Source: an uncultured Flavobacteriaceae bacterium
GTDB lineage: Bacteria > Bacteroidota > Bacteroidia > Flavobacteriales > Flavobacteriaceae
Direction of reading: 5' to 3'
Assembly: GCA_945788155.1 (NCBI GenBank)
Contig: CALZKX010000178.1
Span: 1-5,292, forward strand
DNA length: 5,292 bases
Shown: piece after piece, positions 1 through 5,292 of the stretch
Position numbering within the stretch: position 1 is the first letter of the stretch
How the letters are laid out: every line of letters begins with the position of its first letter
Notes under the pieces: generated by a model
The model's database searches: none
Told to the model about the DNA's origin: nothing
What the model saw: only the letters and a program-made list of their open reading frames with translations
Made by a program: the position numbers and the translations under genes

Positions 1-1
1 A

Positions 2-61
2 AGTAAAATGAACATCCCTGGAGGTGAGCATTTAAAGAAAGCTGGCGATAAAAAGAACTAG
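2..61 (+). CDS. C-terminal end of an unidentified upstream gene (partial)
   Basis: The second reading frame is open from the left edge and ends at TAG (59-61), giving 19 residues that finish ...HLKKAGDKKN. The tail is lysine-rich and hydrophilic and shows no recognisable domain. I read it as the end of a real gene because it stops only 24 bp before the ATG of the DUF4252 gene on the same strand, and no promoter motif is visible in between, which suggests an operon. In related bacteria DUF4252 genes often follow a sigma factor gene and a small membrane or anti-sigma-like gene, so this could be the latter. That is inference from typical gene order, not from these 19 residues. The fragment is too short to name. 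Confidence 0.5.
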   Translation, partial: SKMNIPGGEHLKKAGDKKN

Positions 62-85
62 AATATAAAAGCAATCATTATCATC

Positions 86-682
86 ATGAAAACATCAATC
101 AAAAATATTGTGGCGTCACTTCTTATAATCACAGCTTTAACCAGCTGTGGTTATGGAGGAGAGACATTACAAGGGTACTATGTGGTAAACCAGGAGGCAC
201 CTAATTTTATTTCGGTAGATATTCCTGTGAGCTTTGTAGATTTAGAACAAGCAAATCTTACCAAAGTACAACTAGAAGCTTATGAGTCGATAGACAAGCT
301 TAATATGCTTGGATATAGAAAAAGTGATGATAATATAGAAGCGTATAAAGCGGAATTGGCTAAAGTGCAGACTATTCTTAAAGATGAACGTTACCAAGAT
401 TTGTTTAGAGGAGGAAACTCCACTGATGGAAAAATAATCGTAAAATATATTGGGACCGATACAACAATAGATGAACTGATTATTTTTGGCACCATGAATG
501 ATGCTGGATTTGGAATAGTTAGAGTTTTGGGAGATAATATGGAACCTGCTAAAATTATGAAGCTAGGCGAAGTTGTTAATCAAATGTCATCTAACGAGAA
601 TGCAGTTGAAGATTTTATGCAATTCTTTAGACCTGGTAATACTGGAAGTGATTTTGAAGACTTCTCGGAAGTTTTCGATTAA
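86..682 (+). CDS. DUF4252 family lipoprotein
   Basis: This encodes a 198-residue predicted lipoprotein. The N-terminus has a basic start (K2, K6), a hydrophobic stretch (about residues 8-18) and a lipobox L18-T19-S20-C21, so C21 should be lipidated and the protein anchored in an envelope membrane facing the periplasm or the surface. The mature part matches the DUF4252 pattern as I know it. An alpha/beta segment around residues 44-85 contains a repeated VDxP/VDLEQ-type stretch and a 'LNMLGYRKSDDN' motif. A central helix is followed by 'DERYQDLFRG' (about 101-110), then strand-rich 'KIIVKYIG' and 'ELIIFGTMN'. The C-terminal tail is acidic and rich in Phe. The biochemical function of DUF4252 is unknown; members commonly sit in sigma/anti-sigma-type clusters. 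The ATG at 86 is chosen because it gives an intact signal peptide; no Shine-Dalgarno is seen, as usual in this phylum. The gene is followed by a hairpin terminator. Confidence 0.85.
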   Translation: MKTSIKNIVASLLIITALTSCGYGGETLQGYYVVNQEAPNFISVDIPVSFVDLEQANLTKVQLEAYESIDKLNMLGYRKSDDNIEAYKAELAKVQTILKDERYQDLFRGGNSTDGKIIVKYIGTDTTIDELIIFGTMNDAGFGIVRVLGDNMEPAKIMKLGEVVNQMSSNENAVEDFMQFFRPGNTGSDFEDFSEVFD

Positions 683-730
683 ATCAGTCAAAAAAATTAC
701 TGTCAATCAAAAAACGATAAAATGTTAATG

Positions 731-764
731 TAAAAGAGACTGTCTAAAAAGGCAGTCTTTTTTA
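731..764. terminator. Bidirectional intrinsic terminator between convergent genes
   Basis: A 9-bp stem pairs AGACTGTCT (737-745) with AGGCAGTCT (750-758) around an AAAA loop, with one G-U pair. On the plus strand it is followed by a run of six T (758-763). The flanking A and T tracts extend the pairing outward to 731/764. On the minus strand the stem is followed by CTCTTTTA, so it can also stop transcription coming from the purB side. It lies after the DUF4252 gene and its right edge overlaps the stop codon of the small membrane protein gene (762-764) on the other strand. Confidence 0.85.
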
Positions 765-932
765 TGATTGATCGTCTTTGGATTTTACAATAATTATGTT
801 TGCTATAATTACTATAAATCCCAAAAAAAGCAGCATCATAACAATAAAATTGTCTAACAACTCCATAAGTCCAGCTATAAAAAAGAAGACAACCAAAAGG
901 GCAGATGCTAATAATGTGACATTATTTCTCAT
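762..932 (-). CDS. Small two-helix membrane protein, 56 aa, downstream of purB
   Basis: This short gene reads ATG (932-930) to TAA (764-762) without interruption and encodes 56 residues. It has two strongly hydrophobic segments, about residues 5-22 (TLLASALLVVFFFIAGL) and 29-47 (IVMMLLFLGFIVIIANIII), separated by a short acidic turn (M-E-L-L-D-N). The tail is charged and hydrophilic (KSKDDQS). This is the pattern of a small inner-membrane hairpin protein; by the positive-inside rule the orientation is ambiguous, with R2 at one end and a mixed-charge tail at the other. The ATG follows the purB stop codon directly (TAAATG), which suggests translational coupling and transcription from the purB promoter. 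The stop codon falls in the arm of the shared terminator. I recognise no family and assign no function. The main alternative is a chance ORF, but the coupling, ideal membrane pattern and fit between purB and the terminator argue for a real gene. Confidence 0.72.
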   Translation of the reverse strand: MRNNVTLLASALLVVFFFIAGLMELLDNFIVMMLLFLGFIVIIANIIIVKSKDDQS

Positions 933-2276
933 TTAAATACCAGTATAGTTACTTGGTGTAATAGCTTTAAGCTCATTTTTAATCCTGTCACTAACTTCTA
1001 AGGTATCAATAAAATTTGCAATGGATTGCTGCGTAATAGCTTCATTGGTTCTGGTTAACCCTTTTAAAGCTTCATAAGGGTTTGCATAGCCTTCACGTCT
1101 TAAAATTGTTTGGATTGCTTCAGCAACTACTGCCCAGTTTTGCTCTAAATCTTCAGCAAATTTAACTTCATTTAAAAGTAATTTATTAAGTCCTTTTAAA
1201 GTAGATTTAAAACCAATTAAAGTGTGCCCAAAAGGGACCCCAACATTACGTAAAACCGTACTATCTGTTAGGTCACGTTGTAAACGGGATATTGGTAGTT
1301 TAGCAGAGAGATGCTCAAAAACAGCATTGGCAATACCAAGATTCCCTTCACTATTTTCAAAATCTATTGGGTTAACTTTATGTGGCATGGCGCTACTGCC
1401 AACTTCTCCTTTTTTAATTCTTTGCTTAAAGTAATCCATGGATACATAGGTCCAAATGTCCTTGTTTAAATCTATAATAATCGTATTAATGCGTTTTAAA
1501 CAATCAAACAATGCAGCCATGTGGTCGTAATGCTCAATTTGTGTAGTTGGGAAGGAATGGTAAAGACCTAGTTTTTCTTGCACAAATTTACCTCCAAATG
1601 CTTTCCAATCAATATTAGGATACGCTACATGATGTGCATTAAAGTTTCCAGTGGCACCACCAAATTTGGCAGCACTTGGTATATCGTTCAATAAATTAAA
1701 TTGCTCTTTAAGTCTAACTACAAATACCTCAATTTCTTTTCCCAAACGCGTTGGAGAAGCCGGTTGCCCATGTGTTCTTGCTAACATTGGTATATGCTTC
1801 CAATCTTTTGAAAGTTTTTCTAAGCTATTTAAAACAGTAAAGTATTCAGGCACATACACATCGTTTATCGCATCTTTAATGCTTAATGGGACTGCTGTGT
1901 TATTAATGTCTTGAGAGGTTAATCCAAAATGAATAAACTCTTTGTATTGTGAAATACCTAAAACATCAAATTGTTCCTTAATAAAATATTCAACCGCCTT
2001 TACATCGTGGTTTGTTACTTTTTCAATGTCTTTTATTGCTGTGGCATTTTCAGCAGAAAAATCTCTATAAATGTTTCGTAACTTTTCAAATAAGCTAGTA
2101 TTGAAATCCTTTAATTGTGGTAATGGAATTTCACAAAGGGCAATAAAATATTCTATTTCTACTTTTACCCTGTATTTTATAAGAGCTTCTTCGGAAAAAT
2201 AAGGAGTTAAATATTGAGTTTTACTTCTATAACGACCATCTATTGGAGAAATGGCATTGAGCATTGATAAAGACAT
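933..2276 (-). CDS. purB: Adenylosuccinate lyase
   Basis: PurB is a cytosolic homotetrameric enzyme of the fumarase/aspartase superfamily. It releases fumarate from SAICAR to give AICAR and from adenylosuccinate to give AMP, acting twice in purine synthesis. Visible signatures in the 447-residue product are the N-terminal AISPIDGRY (8-16), TNHDVKAVEYF (88-98), TSQDINNTA (120-128), RTHGQPASPT (167-176) with the likely general-acid H169, and the superfamily signature GSSAMPHKVNPIDFENSEG (293-311) with the catalytic Ser of the mobile loop at 294/295. The overall match is to the E. coli-type PurB (456 aa), ending slightly earlier at PSNYTGI. I chose the ATG at 2276: it gives the usual family N-terminus. 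The longer frame back to a TTG at 2330 is unlikely because that TTG coincides with the -33 promoter element. No catalytic residue is missing. It is followed immediately by a small membrane protein gene. Confidence 0.97.
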   Translation of the reverse strand: MSLSMLNAISPIDGRYRSKTQYLTPYFSEEALIKYRVKVEIEYFIALCEIPLPQLKDFNTSLFEKLRNIYRDFSAENATAIKDIEKVTNHDVKAVEYFIKEQFDVLGISQYKEFIHFGLTSQDINNTAVPLSIKDAINDVYVPEYFTVLNSLEKLSKDWKHIPMLARTHGQPASPTRLGKEIEVFVVRLKEQFNLLNDIPSAAKFGGATGNFNAHHVAYPNIDWKAFGGKFVQEKLGLYHSFPTTQIEHYDHMAALFDCLKRINTIIIDLNKDIWTYVSMDYFKQRIKKGEVGSSAMPHKVNPIDFENSEGNLGIANAVFEHLSAKLPISRLQRDLTDSTVLRNVGVPFGHTLIGFKSTLKGLNKLLLNEVKFAEDLEQNWAVVAEAIQTILRREGYANPYEALKGLTRTNEAITQQSIANFIDTLEVSDRIKNELKAITPSNYTGI

Positions 2277-2302
2277 ATCTGTTGTGTTGATTTTAGAAGT
2301 TG

Positions 2303-2330
2303 CAAAGATAATTCTTTTAAAAAGAAGCAA
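2303..2330 (-). promoter_or_regulatory. Bacteroidota-type promoter for purB
   Basis: On the minus strand the 88-bp gap before purB contains TTG (2330-2328), a 17-bp spacer and TATCTTTG (2310-2303). This is an exact fit to the TAnnTTTG -7 consensus and the TTG -33 element of the Bacteroidota primary sigma factor. Transcription should begin a few bases downstream, around 2295-2299, leaving a leader of about 20 bases before the ATG at 2276. It implies that purB, and probably the small gene after it, can be transcribed independently of the HEAT-like gene. Confidence 0.8.
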
Positions 2331-2364
2331 GAAGCTTATATGCTTAAGTTTTCAACCAAAACAC

Positions 2365-2928
2365 TTACTTTTTTAACTTTTTAATCAAATGTCTTGCTCT
2401 AGCTTTAAAGGCAGCCGTTCCAGAATTAAAATCACGTTCTAAAATCATGGTTAACTCAGGGTGAATCCAATCGTATTCTTTGCCTAATAAGAATAAAGTG
2501 TTCATAGAATACGCTTTAGCTGCTACTTTTTGATTCGTTATCATATAATCAAAACTAAGCTCAATAATTCGCTCTTTGTGCTCTGGTTTTAAATAGTCTT
2601 TGGTGTGATTGGGTAGTTTGTGGTAATAAGCCTCAACAAGATATTCACAAATTTTTGCTACTGGACGAACTGCGGAGTCTTGATAGACCGCTTGCATGTT
2701 TTCGGTAAACCTATCTAAATAAGGTAGAATGCTGTCCAAATTTTCACGAGCCACAAACTCCAGTAACCAAGCTGCCCTGCACGATATTTTGTCATTGACT
2801 GTAAATAAAATATCTAAAATTTCTGGAATTAAATTTGGATTGGAAATAACAATCAAGGCATACTTTTTTCGATTCTCGCGCGAATGATTTACATAATCCA
2901 ATTCCTTATATAATTCTTCTGTAGTCAT
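2365..2928 (-). CDS. HEAT-like helical repeat protein upstream of purB
   Basis: This encodes a 187-residue, probably cytosolic protein with no signal peptide or membrane segment. It is predicted to be almost wholly alpha-helical, with successive amphipathic helix pairs resembling HEAT repeats. The clearest are PNLIPEILDILFTVNDK (31-47) with CRAAWLLEFVARENLDSILPY (50-70), then PVAKICEYLVEAYY (89-102), and a C-terminal pair around KVAAKAYSMNTLFLLGK (134-150). The last ten residues are strongly basic (RARHLIKKLKK end). HEAT-type folds usually mediate protein contacts; I see no catalytic motif. Relatives next to purB in flavobacteria are, as I recall, sometimes labelled adenylosuccinate lyase, but none of the lyase signatures is present here, so that name should not be used. 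The start is the ATG at 2928; an in-frame TTG one codon upstream is less likely. The gene lies 88 bp upstream of purB on the same strand and diverges from the cytochrome gene. Confidence 0.8.
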   Translation of the reverse strand: MTTEELYKELDYVNHSRENRKKYALIVISNPNLIPEILDILFTVNDKISCRAAWLLEFVARENLDSILPYLDRFTENMQAVYQDSAVRPVAKICEYLVEAYYHKLPNHTKDYLKPEHKERIIELSFDYMITNQKVAAKAYSMNTLFLLGKEYDWIHPELTMILERDFNSGTAAFKARARHLIKKLKK

Positions 2929-2967
2929 CAATAATTTAGTACATTTAAAACCTAAAATTAACTATTT
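2929..2967. promoter_or_regulatory. Divergent intergenic region with two possible weak promoters
   Basis: This 39-bp AT-rich gap separates the starts of the HEAT-like gene (minus) and the cytochrome gene (plus), so it should hold the starts of both transcripts. Near-matches to the TAnnTTTG box overlap in it: TACATTTA (2940-2947) for the plus strand and TAGGTTTT (2954-2947, minus strand). Each differs from the consensus at the final G, and each ends about 18-20 bases before its start codon. No good TTG element is seen at the expected distance for either, so the exact promoters remain tentative. Confidence 0.35.
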
Positions 2968-3441
2968 ATGAAGATTATAAAAAAAGTATTATGGTTATTG
3001 TTAGTTGTATTTGTAATAGCGCAATTTTTTGGACCTGAGAAAAACGAAGGCAACCTCACCTCAGTTCAACCTTTTATAGCCGAAACAAACCCTCCTGAAG
3101 ATGTAAAATTAATTTTAAAAGAATCTTGTTTTGATTGTCATAGTTCTAACACGCAATATCCTTGGTATAATAGCATCACACCTGTAAATTATTGGATGTC
3201 AGGACATGTGAAAGACGGAAAAAAACATTTTAACATGTCCAACTGGAAAGACGCAACACTTAAGAAACGAGACCATAAGTTTGAAGAACTTATAGAAATG
3301 GTCGAAAAAAAAGAAATGCCATTGCCATCGTACACATGGACACATAGTGAAGCTAAATTAACCGATGCACAAATCTCAAGTATTGTAGCTTGGGCTAAAG
3401 GAGTTAGGGAGATGTATGCCGAACAAAAAACCACAGAGTAG
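2968..3441 (+). CDS. Membrane-anchored c-type haem-binding protein (Haem_bd domain)
   Basis: This encodes a 157-residue protein with an N-terminal hydrophobic segment (about 7-21, preceded by K2, K5 and K6). It probably acts as an uncleaved anchor that places the rest in the periplasm. One covalent haem site, C54-F-D-C57-H58, is present. It is followed by the conserved block TQYPWYNSITPVNYWMSGHV (62-81), an HFNMSNW segment (87-93), and MPLPSYTWTHSEAKLT (117-132). This order is characteristic of the Haem_bd family of small monohaem cytochromes common in Bacteroidota. H58 is the proximal haem ligand; H80, M90 or M117 are candidates for the distal ligand but cannot be decided from sequence. The C-terminal helix (ISSIVAWAKGVREMY) resembles the last helix of class I cytochromes. 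A role in electron transfer is likely; the partner is not identifiable here. It is the first gene of a tight run, with the glycosyltransferase starting 3 bp after its stop. Confidence 0.9.
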   Translation: MKIIKKVLWLLLVVFVIAQFFGPEKNEGNLTSVQPFIAETNPPEDVKLILKESCFDCHSSNTQYPWYNSITPVNYWMSGHVKDGKKHFNMSNWKDATLKKRDHKFEELIEMVEKKEMPLPSYTWTHSEAKLTDAQISSIVAWAKGVREMYAEQKTTE

Positions 3442-3444
3442 CTC

Positions 3445-4674
3445 ATGTCAAAACTTTTAATCATTGGCTTTGTGTGGCCAGAGCCCAAAAGCTCTGCAGC
3501 TGGAAGCCGAATGATACAGTTAATTGATGTGTTTTTAACCGAAGGTTATACCATTACATTTGCGAGTCCTTGTGCTAAATCTAATAACGCATTTAATCTT
3601 GAATCTTTAGAAATTGCACAAAAAGAAATTGAATTAAACGCCTCGAGTTTTGATGATTTTATCTCACAATTAAAACCAGATATTGTGTTGTTTGATCGCT
3701 TTATGATGGAAGAACAATTTGGTTGGCGCGTTGCTGAAAACTGTCCAGAAGCGCTTAGAATTTTAGACACCGAAGATTTGCACAGCCTAAGAAAGGCTAG
3801 GGAACAAGCCTTTAAAGATGATAAGTCTTGCGATAAAACGTATTTGTTTAGAGACATAGCTAAACGTGAAATAGCCAGTATTTATAGATGTGATCTAAGT
3901 TTAATTATTTCGGAAACCGAAATGGCTATTTTGCAAAACGACTTTGGAGTTCCTGAAAATGTACTGCACTATTTACCCTTCTTAATTGATGATGTTTCAG
4001 ATGAAAAAAAAGAAGCATTGCCTTCTTTTAAAAAGCGACAACATTTTGTTACCATTGGCAATTTTTTGCATCCACCTAATTTAGACGCTGTTAAGTATTT
4101 AAGTCAAACCATTTGGCCAAAAATAAGGACTCAATTAAAAGATACAGAACTTTATGTTTATGGTGCTTATGCAAGCGAAAAAGTAACGCAATATGAAGAC
4201 AAGAAAAATGGACTGTTTATAAAAGGTTATGCCAAAAATGTAAACGATGTCATGTCGAATGCACGAGTTTGTTTGTCGCCATTACGCTTTGGTGCTGGCT
4301 TAAAAGGCAAGTTTTTTGATGCGATGCAAAACGGCACACCTTTTATTACAACCACTATTGGTGCCGAAGGGATTGTTAATTTGGGCGATGATTTTGATTT
4401 TGTGGTTGATACAGTTGATGGCATTGTTAAACATGCAGTGACTTTATATCAAGAAGAAGCTATGTGGTTACAACAGCAAGAGCTTGGGTTCAATCTGCTT
4501 TCCAAAAAATTTAATAAAAAATTTCACCTAAGGCGTTTTTTAAATAGAGTAGAGGATGCACTTATAAATAAAGAAACGAATCGTTTAAAAAATTTCACAG
4601 GAGGAATGCTCAATTTCCATACCATGCAGAGTACTAAGTATATGTCGCGTTGGATTGAAGAGAAAAATAAGTAA
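3445..4674 (+). CDS. GT4-like glycosyltransferase
   Basis: This encodes a 409-residue, apparently cytosolic protein with a GT-B two-domain layout. The N-terminal domain begins with a strand and the loop LIIGFVWPEPKSSAAGSR (5-22), the acceptor-side glycine-containing loop, and includes KPDIVLFDRF (77-86). The C-terminal domain begins near FVTIGNFLHPPNLDAVKYL (201-219), typical of the Glyco_trans_1_4 group, followed by ELYVYG (235-240), LFIKGYAKNVNDVM (257-270) and the nucleotide-sugar binding block from PLRFGAGLKGK (279-289) to GAEGI (306-310). K287 matches the conserved phosphate-binding lysine. At the position of the usual glutamate in the 'EAM' motif there is D292 (FFDAMQNGTP). The sugar donor and acceptor cannot be named. 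There is no surrounding polysaccharide cluster; its neighbours are a cytochrome gene (3 bp upstream) and a cupin lipoprotein gene (5 bp downstream), so it is probably co-transcribed with both. Confidence 0.88.
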   Translation: MSKLLIIGFVWPEPKSSAAGSRMIQLIDVFLTEGYTITFASPCAKSNNAFNLESLEIAQKEIELNASSFDDFISQLKPDIVLFDRFMMEEQFGWRVAENCPEALRILDTEDLHSLRKAREQAFKDDKSCDKTYLFRDIAKREIASIYRCDLSLIISETEMAILQNDFGVPENVLHYLPFLIDDVSDEKKEALPSFKKRQHFVTIGNFLHPPNLDAVKYLSQTIWPKIRTQLKDTELYVYGAYASEKVTQYEDKKNGLFIKGYAKNVNDVMSNARVCLSPLRFGAGLKGKFFDAMQNGTPFITTTIGAEGIVNLGDDFDFVVDTVDGIVKHAVTLYQEEAMWLQQQELGFNLLSKKFNKKFHLRRFLNRVEDALINKETNRLKNFTGGMLNFHTMQSTKYMSRWIEEKNK

Positions 4675-4679
4675 ACATT

Positions 4680-5060
4680 ATGAAACAGGTAATTATTACA
4701 ATGATTTTTGCTTTATTAATAACTTCTTGTAAACAAGAAAAAACGAATGAATTGAATTTACCAGACCCTTTTCAAGCTGGTTGGAAAGGCGAAAAAGTAT
4801 GTGAAGTACTTGAAGATAATGATGAGTTACGTGTTTTAAAATGCTCATTTCCGCCAAATGTTGGTCATGAAAAGCACTACCACAATCCACATTTTGGATA
4901 TGCACTAATTGGAGGAACATTTAAAATAGACGACGCATCAGGAACTAGGGAAGTAAGTTTTCCAACAGGTTATTCGTGGAGTAAAGATAAGGTGTCTAAA
5001 CATCAAGTGCTAAATGTTGGCGATAGTACTTCGGTGTTTTTAATTATTGAGTATAAATAA
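4680..5060 (+). CDS. Cupin-domain lipoprotein
   Basis: This encodes a 126-residue predicted lipoprotein. The signal peptide (about 1-16) ends in lipobox L13-I14-T15-S16-C17, so the mature protein is lipid-anchored in the envelope. The rest is a single small cupin barrel. Motif 1 is seen as VGHEKHYHNPHFGYALIGG (61-79), with H63, H66, H68 and H71 as potential metal ligands; the usual glutamate of the motif is absent. Motif 2 is seen in FPTGYSW followed by H108-QVLN, matching the P-x-G and H-x3-N elements. A metal-bound, possibly sugar- or small-molecule-binding role is plausible, but activity and substrate cannot be read from sequence. The residues after the cysteine (K-Q-E-K) faintly recall the charged lipoprotein export signal known in Bacteroidota, so surface exposure is possible. 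It is the last gene of the three-gene run, 5 bp after the glycosyltransferase, and converges on the VOC gene. Confidence 0.85.
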   Translation: MKQVIITMIFALLITSCKQEKTNELNLPDPFQAGWKGEKVCEVLEDNDELRVLKCSFPPNVGHEKHYHNPHFGYALIGGTFKIDDASGTREVSFPTGYSWSKDKVSKHQVLNVGDSTSVFLIIEYK

Positions 5061-5083
5061 TTCAAGTTTCGTTTAATGTGTTT

Positions 5084-5292
5084 TTACAACTCCTCTACAA
5101 GTTGAATATTATTTCCACAGGTGTCGTTAAAAACGGCGACTTTTACAGTCCCCATTTCAGTTGGTTTCATACTGAATTCTACATCTAAATTACTTAATCG
5201 GTCATATTCTGCATCGACACTTTGAACATCAAATTGAGTGTAAGGATGTCCTGCTTCCATCAATGCATCTTGAAATACTTTACACGGCTCAA
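5084..5292 (-). CDS. VOC family protein (glyoxalase/bleomycin-resistance-like), C-terminal part
   Basis: A minus-strand frame runs in from the right edge and stops at TAA (5086-5084), giving the last 68 residues. The order is a helix (KVFQDALMEAG), a strand (TQFDVQSV), a helix (AEYDRLSNL), then the strands 'EFSMKPTEMGTVKVAVFND' and 'CGNNIQLVEEL'. The closing V-x-V-F-x-D-x-C-G-N-N-I-Q-L pattern is the C-terminal beta-alpha-beta module of the vicinal oxygen chelate superfamily. The metal-binding glutamate often found in the final strand is Gln here (NIQL), which is common in members that are not classic glyoxalases. The substrate is unknown, and a resistance role should not be assumed. The N-terminal half and start lie outside the window. 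The 23-bp gap to the convergent cupin gene holds no clear hairpin terminator. Confidence 0.85.
   Translation of the reverse strand, partial: EPCKVFQDALMEAGHPYTQFDVQSVDAEYDRLSNLDVEFSMKPTEMGTVKVAVFNDTCGNNIQLVEEL

Noticed and set aside
683..730. Imperfect repeats of TCAA plus A-runs after the DUF4252 gene as a possible regulatory repeat
   Set aside because: The copies are short, A-rich and irregularly spaced, as expected by chance in AT-rich intergenic DNA.
1222..1434. Open frame of 70 codons on the plus strand inside purB
   Set aside because: It is antisense to the most conserved catalytic part of purB and its product has no recognisable domain; the frame is explained by purB coding constraints.
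1651..1914. Open frame of 87 codons on the plus strand inside purB
   Set aside because: It is antisense to conserved PurB motifs, with no domain and no promoter.
3189..3488. Minus-strand open frame of 99 codons across the cytochrome/glycosyltransferase junction
   Set aside because: It covers the ends of two well-supported genes on the other strand, and the product is low-complexity Ser-rich with no family resemblance.
3546..3857. Minus-strand open frame of 103 codons inside the glycosyltransferase gene
   Set aside because: It is antisense to a convincing coding region, and its product has a Ser-rich shadow composition.
4227..4424. Minus-strand open frame of 65 codons over the glycosyltransferase nucleotide-sugar site
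   Set aside because: It is antisense to the most conserved motif block of the enzyme and has no features of its own.
4696..4920. Minus-strand open frame of 74 codons inside the cupin gene
   Set aside because: It is antisense to a lipoprotein with clear signal peptide and cupin motifs, and no promoter or domain is seen.
5087..5105. Short inverted repeat CAACT ... AGTTG near the end of the VOC gene as a possible terminator
   Set aside because: The stem is only 5 bp with an 8-9 base loop, has no T-run on either strand, and lies inside the coding region.

Overview
The window looks like chromosome from a member of the Flavobacteriaceae (Bacteroidota). It is AT-rich, start codons lack Shine-Dalgarno sequences, a Bacteroidota-type promoter (TTG-N17-TAnnTTTG) sits upstream of purB, and the protein families (DUF4252 lipoprotein, Haem_bd cytochrome, HEAT-like protein beside purB) are typical of that group. 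I see no mobile element, CRISPR array, tRNA or rRNA. Nothing here is convincingly a new defence or mobile system; it reads as ordinary core chromosome with a few under-annotated genes.

Layout. (1) Bases 2-682, plus strand: the last 19 codons of an unidentified gene, then a DUF4252 lipoprotein gene 24 bp downstream, closed by a strong, probably bidirectional hairpin terminator (731-764). (2) Bases 762-2928, minus strand: a gene for a HEAT-like helical protein, an 88-bp gap with a clear promoter, purB (adenylosuccinate lyase), and then a small 56-codon two-helix membrane protein gene. The ATG of that small gene directly follows the purB stop codon (TAAATG), and its own stop lies in the shared terminator. 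(3) Bases 2968-5060, plus strand, diverging from the HEAT-like gene across a 39-bp gap: a tight three-gene run of a membrane-anchored single-haem c-type cytochrome (Haem_bd), a GT4-like glycosyltransferase and a cupin lipoprotein, with gaps of 3 and 5 bp. (4) Bases 5084-5292, minus strand, converging on the cupin gene: the C-terminal part of a VOC (glyoxalase/bleomycin-resistance-like) protein that runs off the window edge.

How the genes work together. PurB carries out two steps of purine synthesis and is the only enzyme here whose reaction can be named with certainty. The HEAT-like and small membrane proteins flank it on the same strand, but nothing in their sequences shows a role in purine synthesis. 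The cytochrome-glycosyltransferase-cupin run is probably co-transcribed, yet its members have no obvious shared pathway; two of them carry export signals (a membrane anchor and a lipobox).
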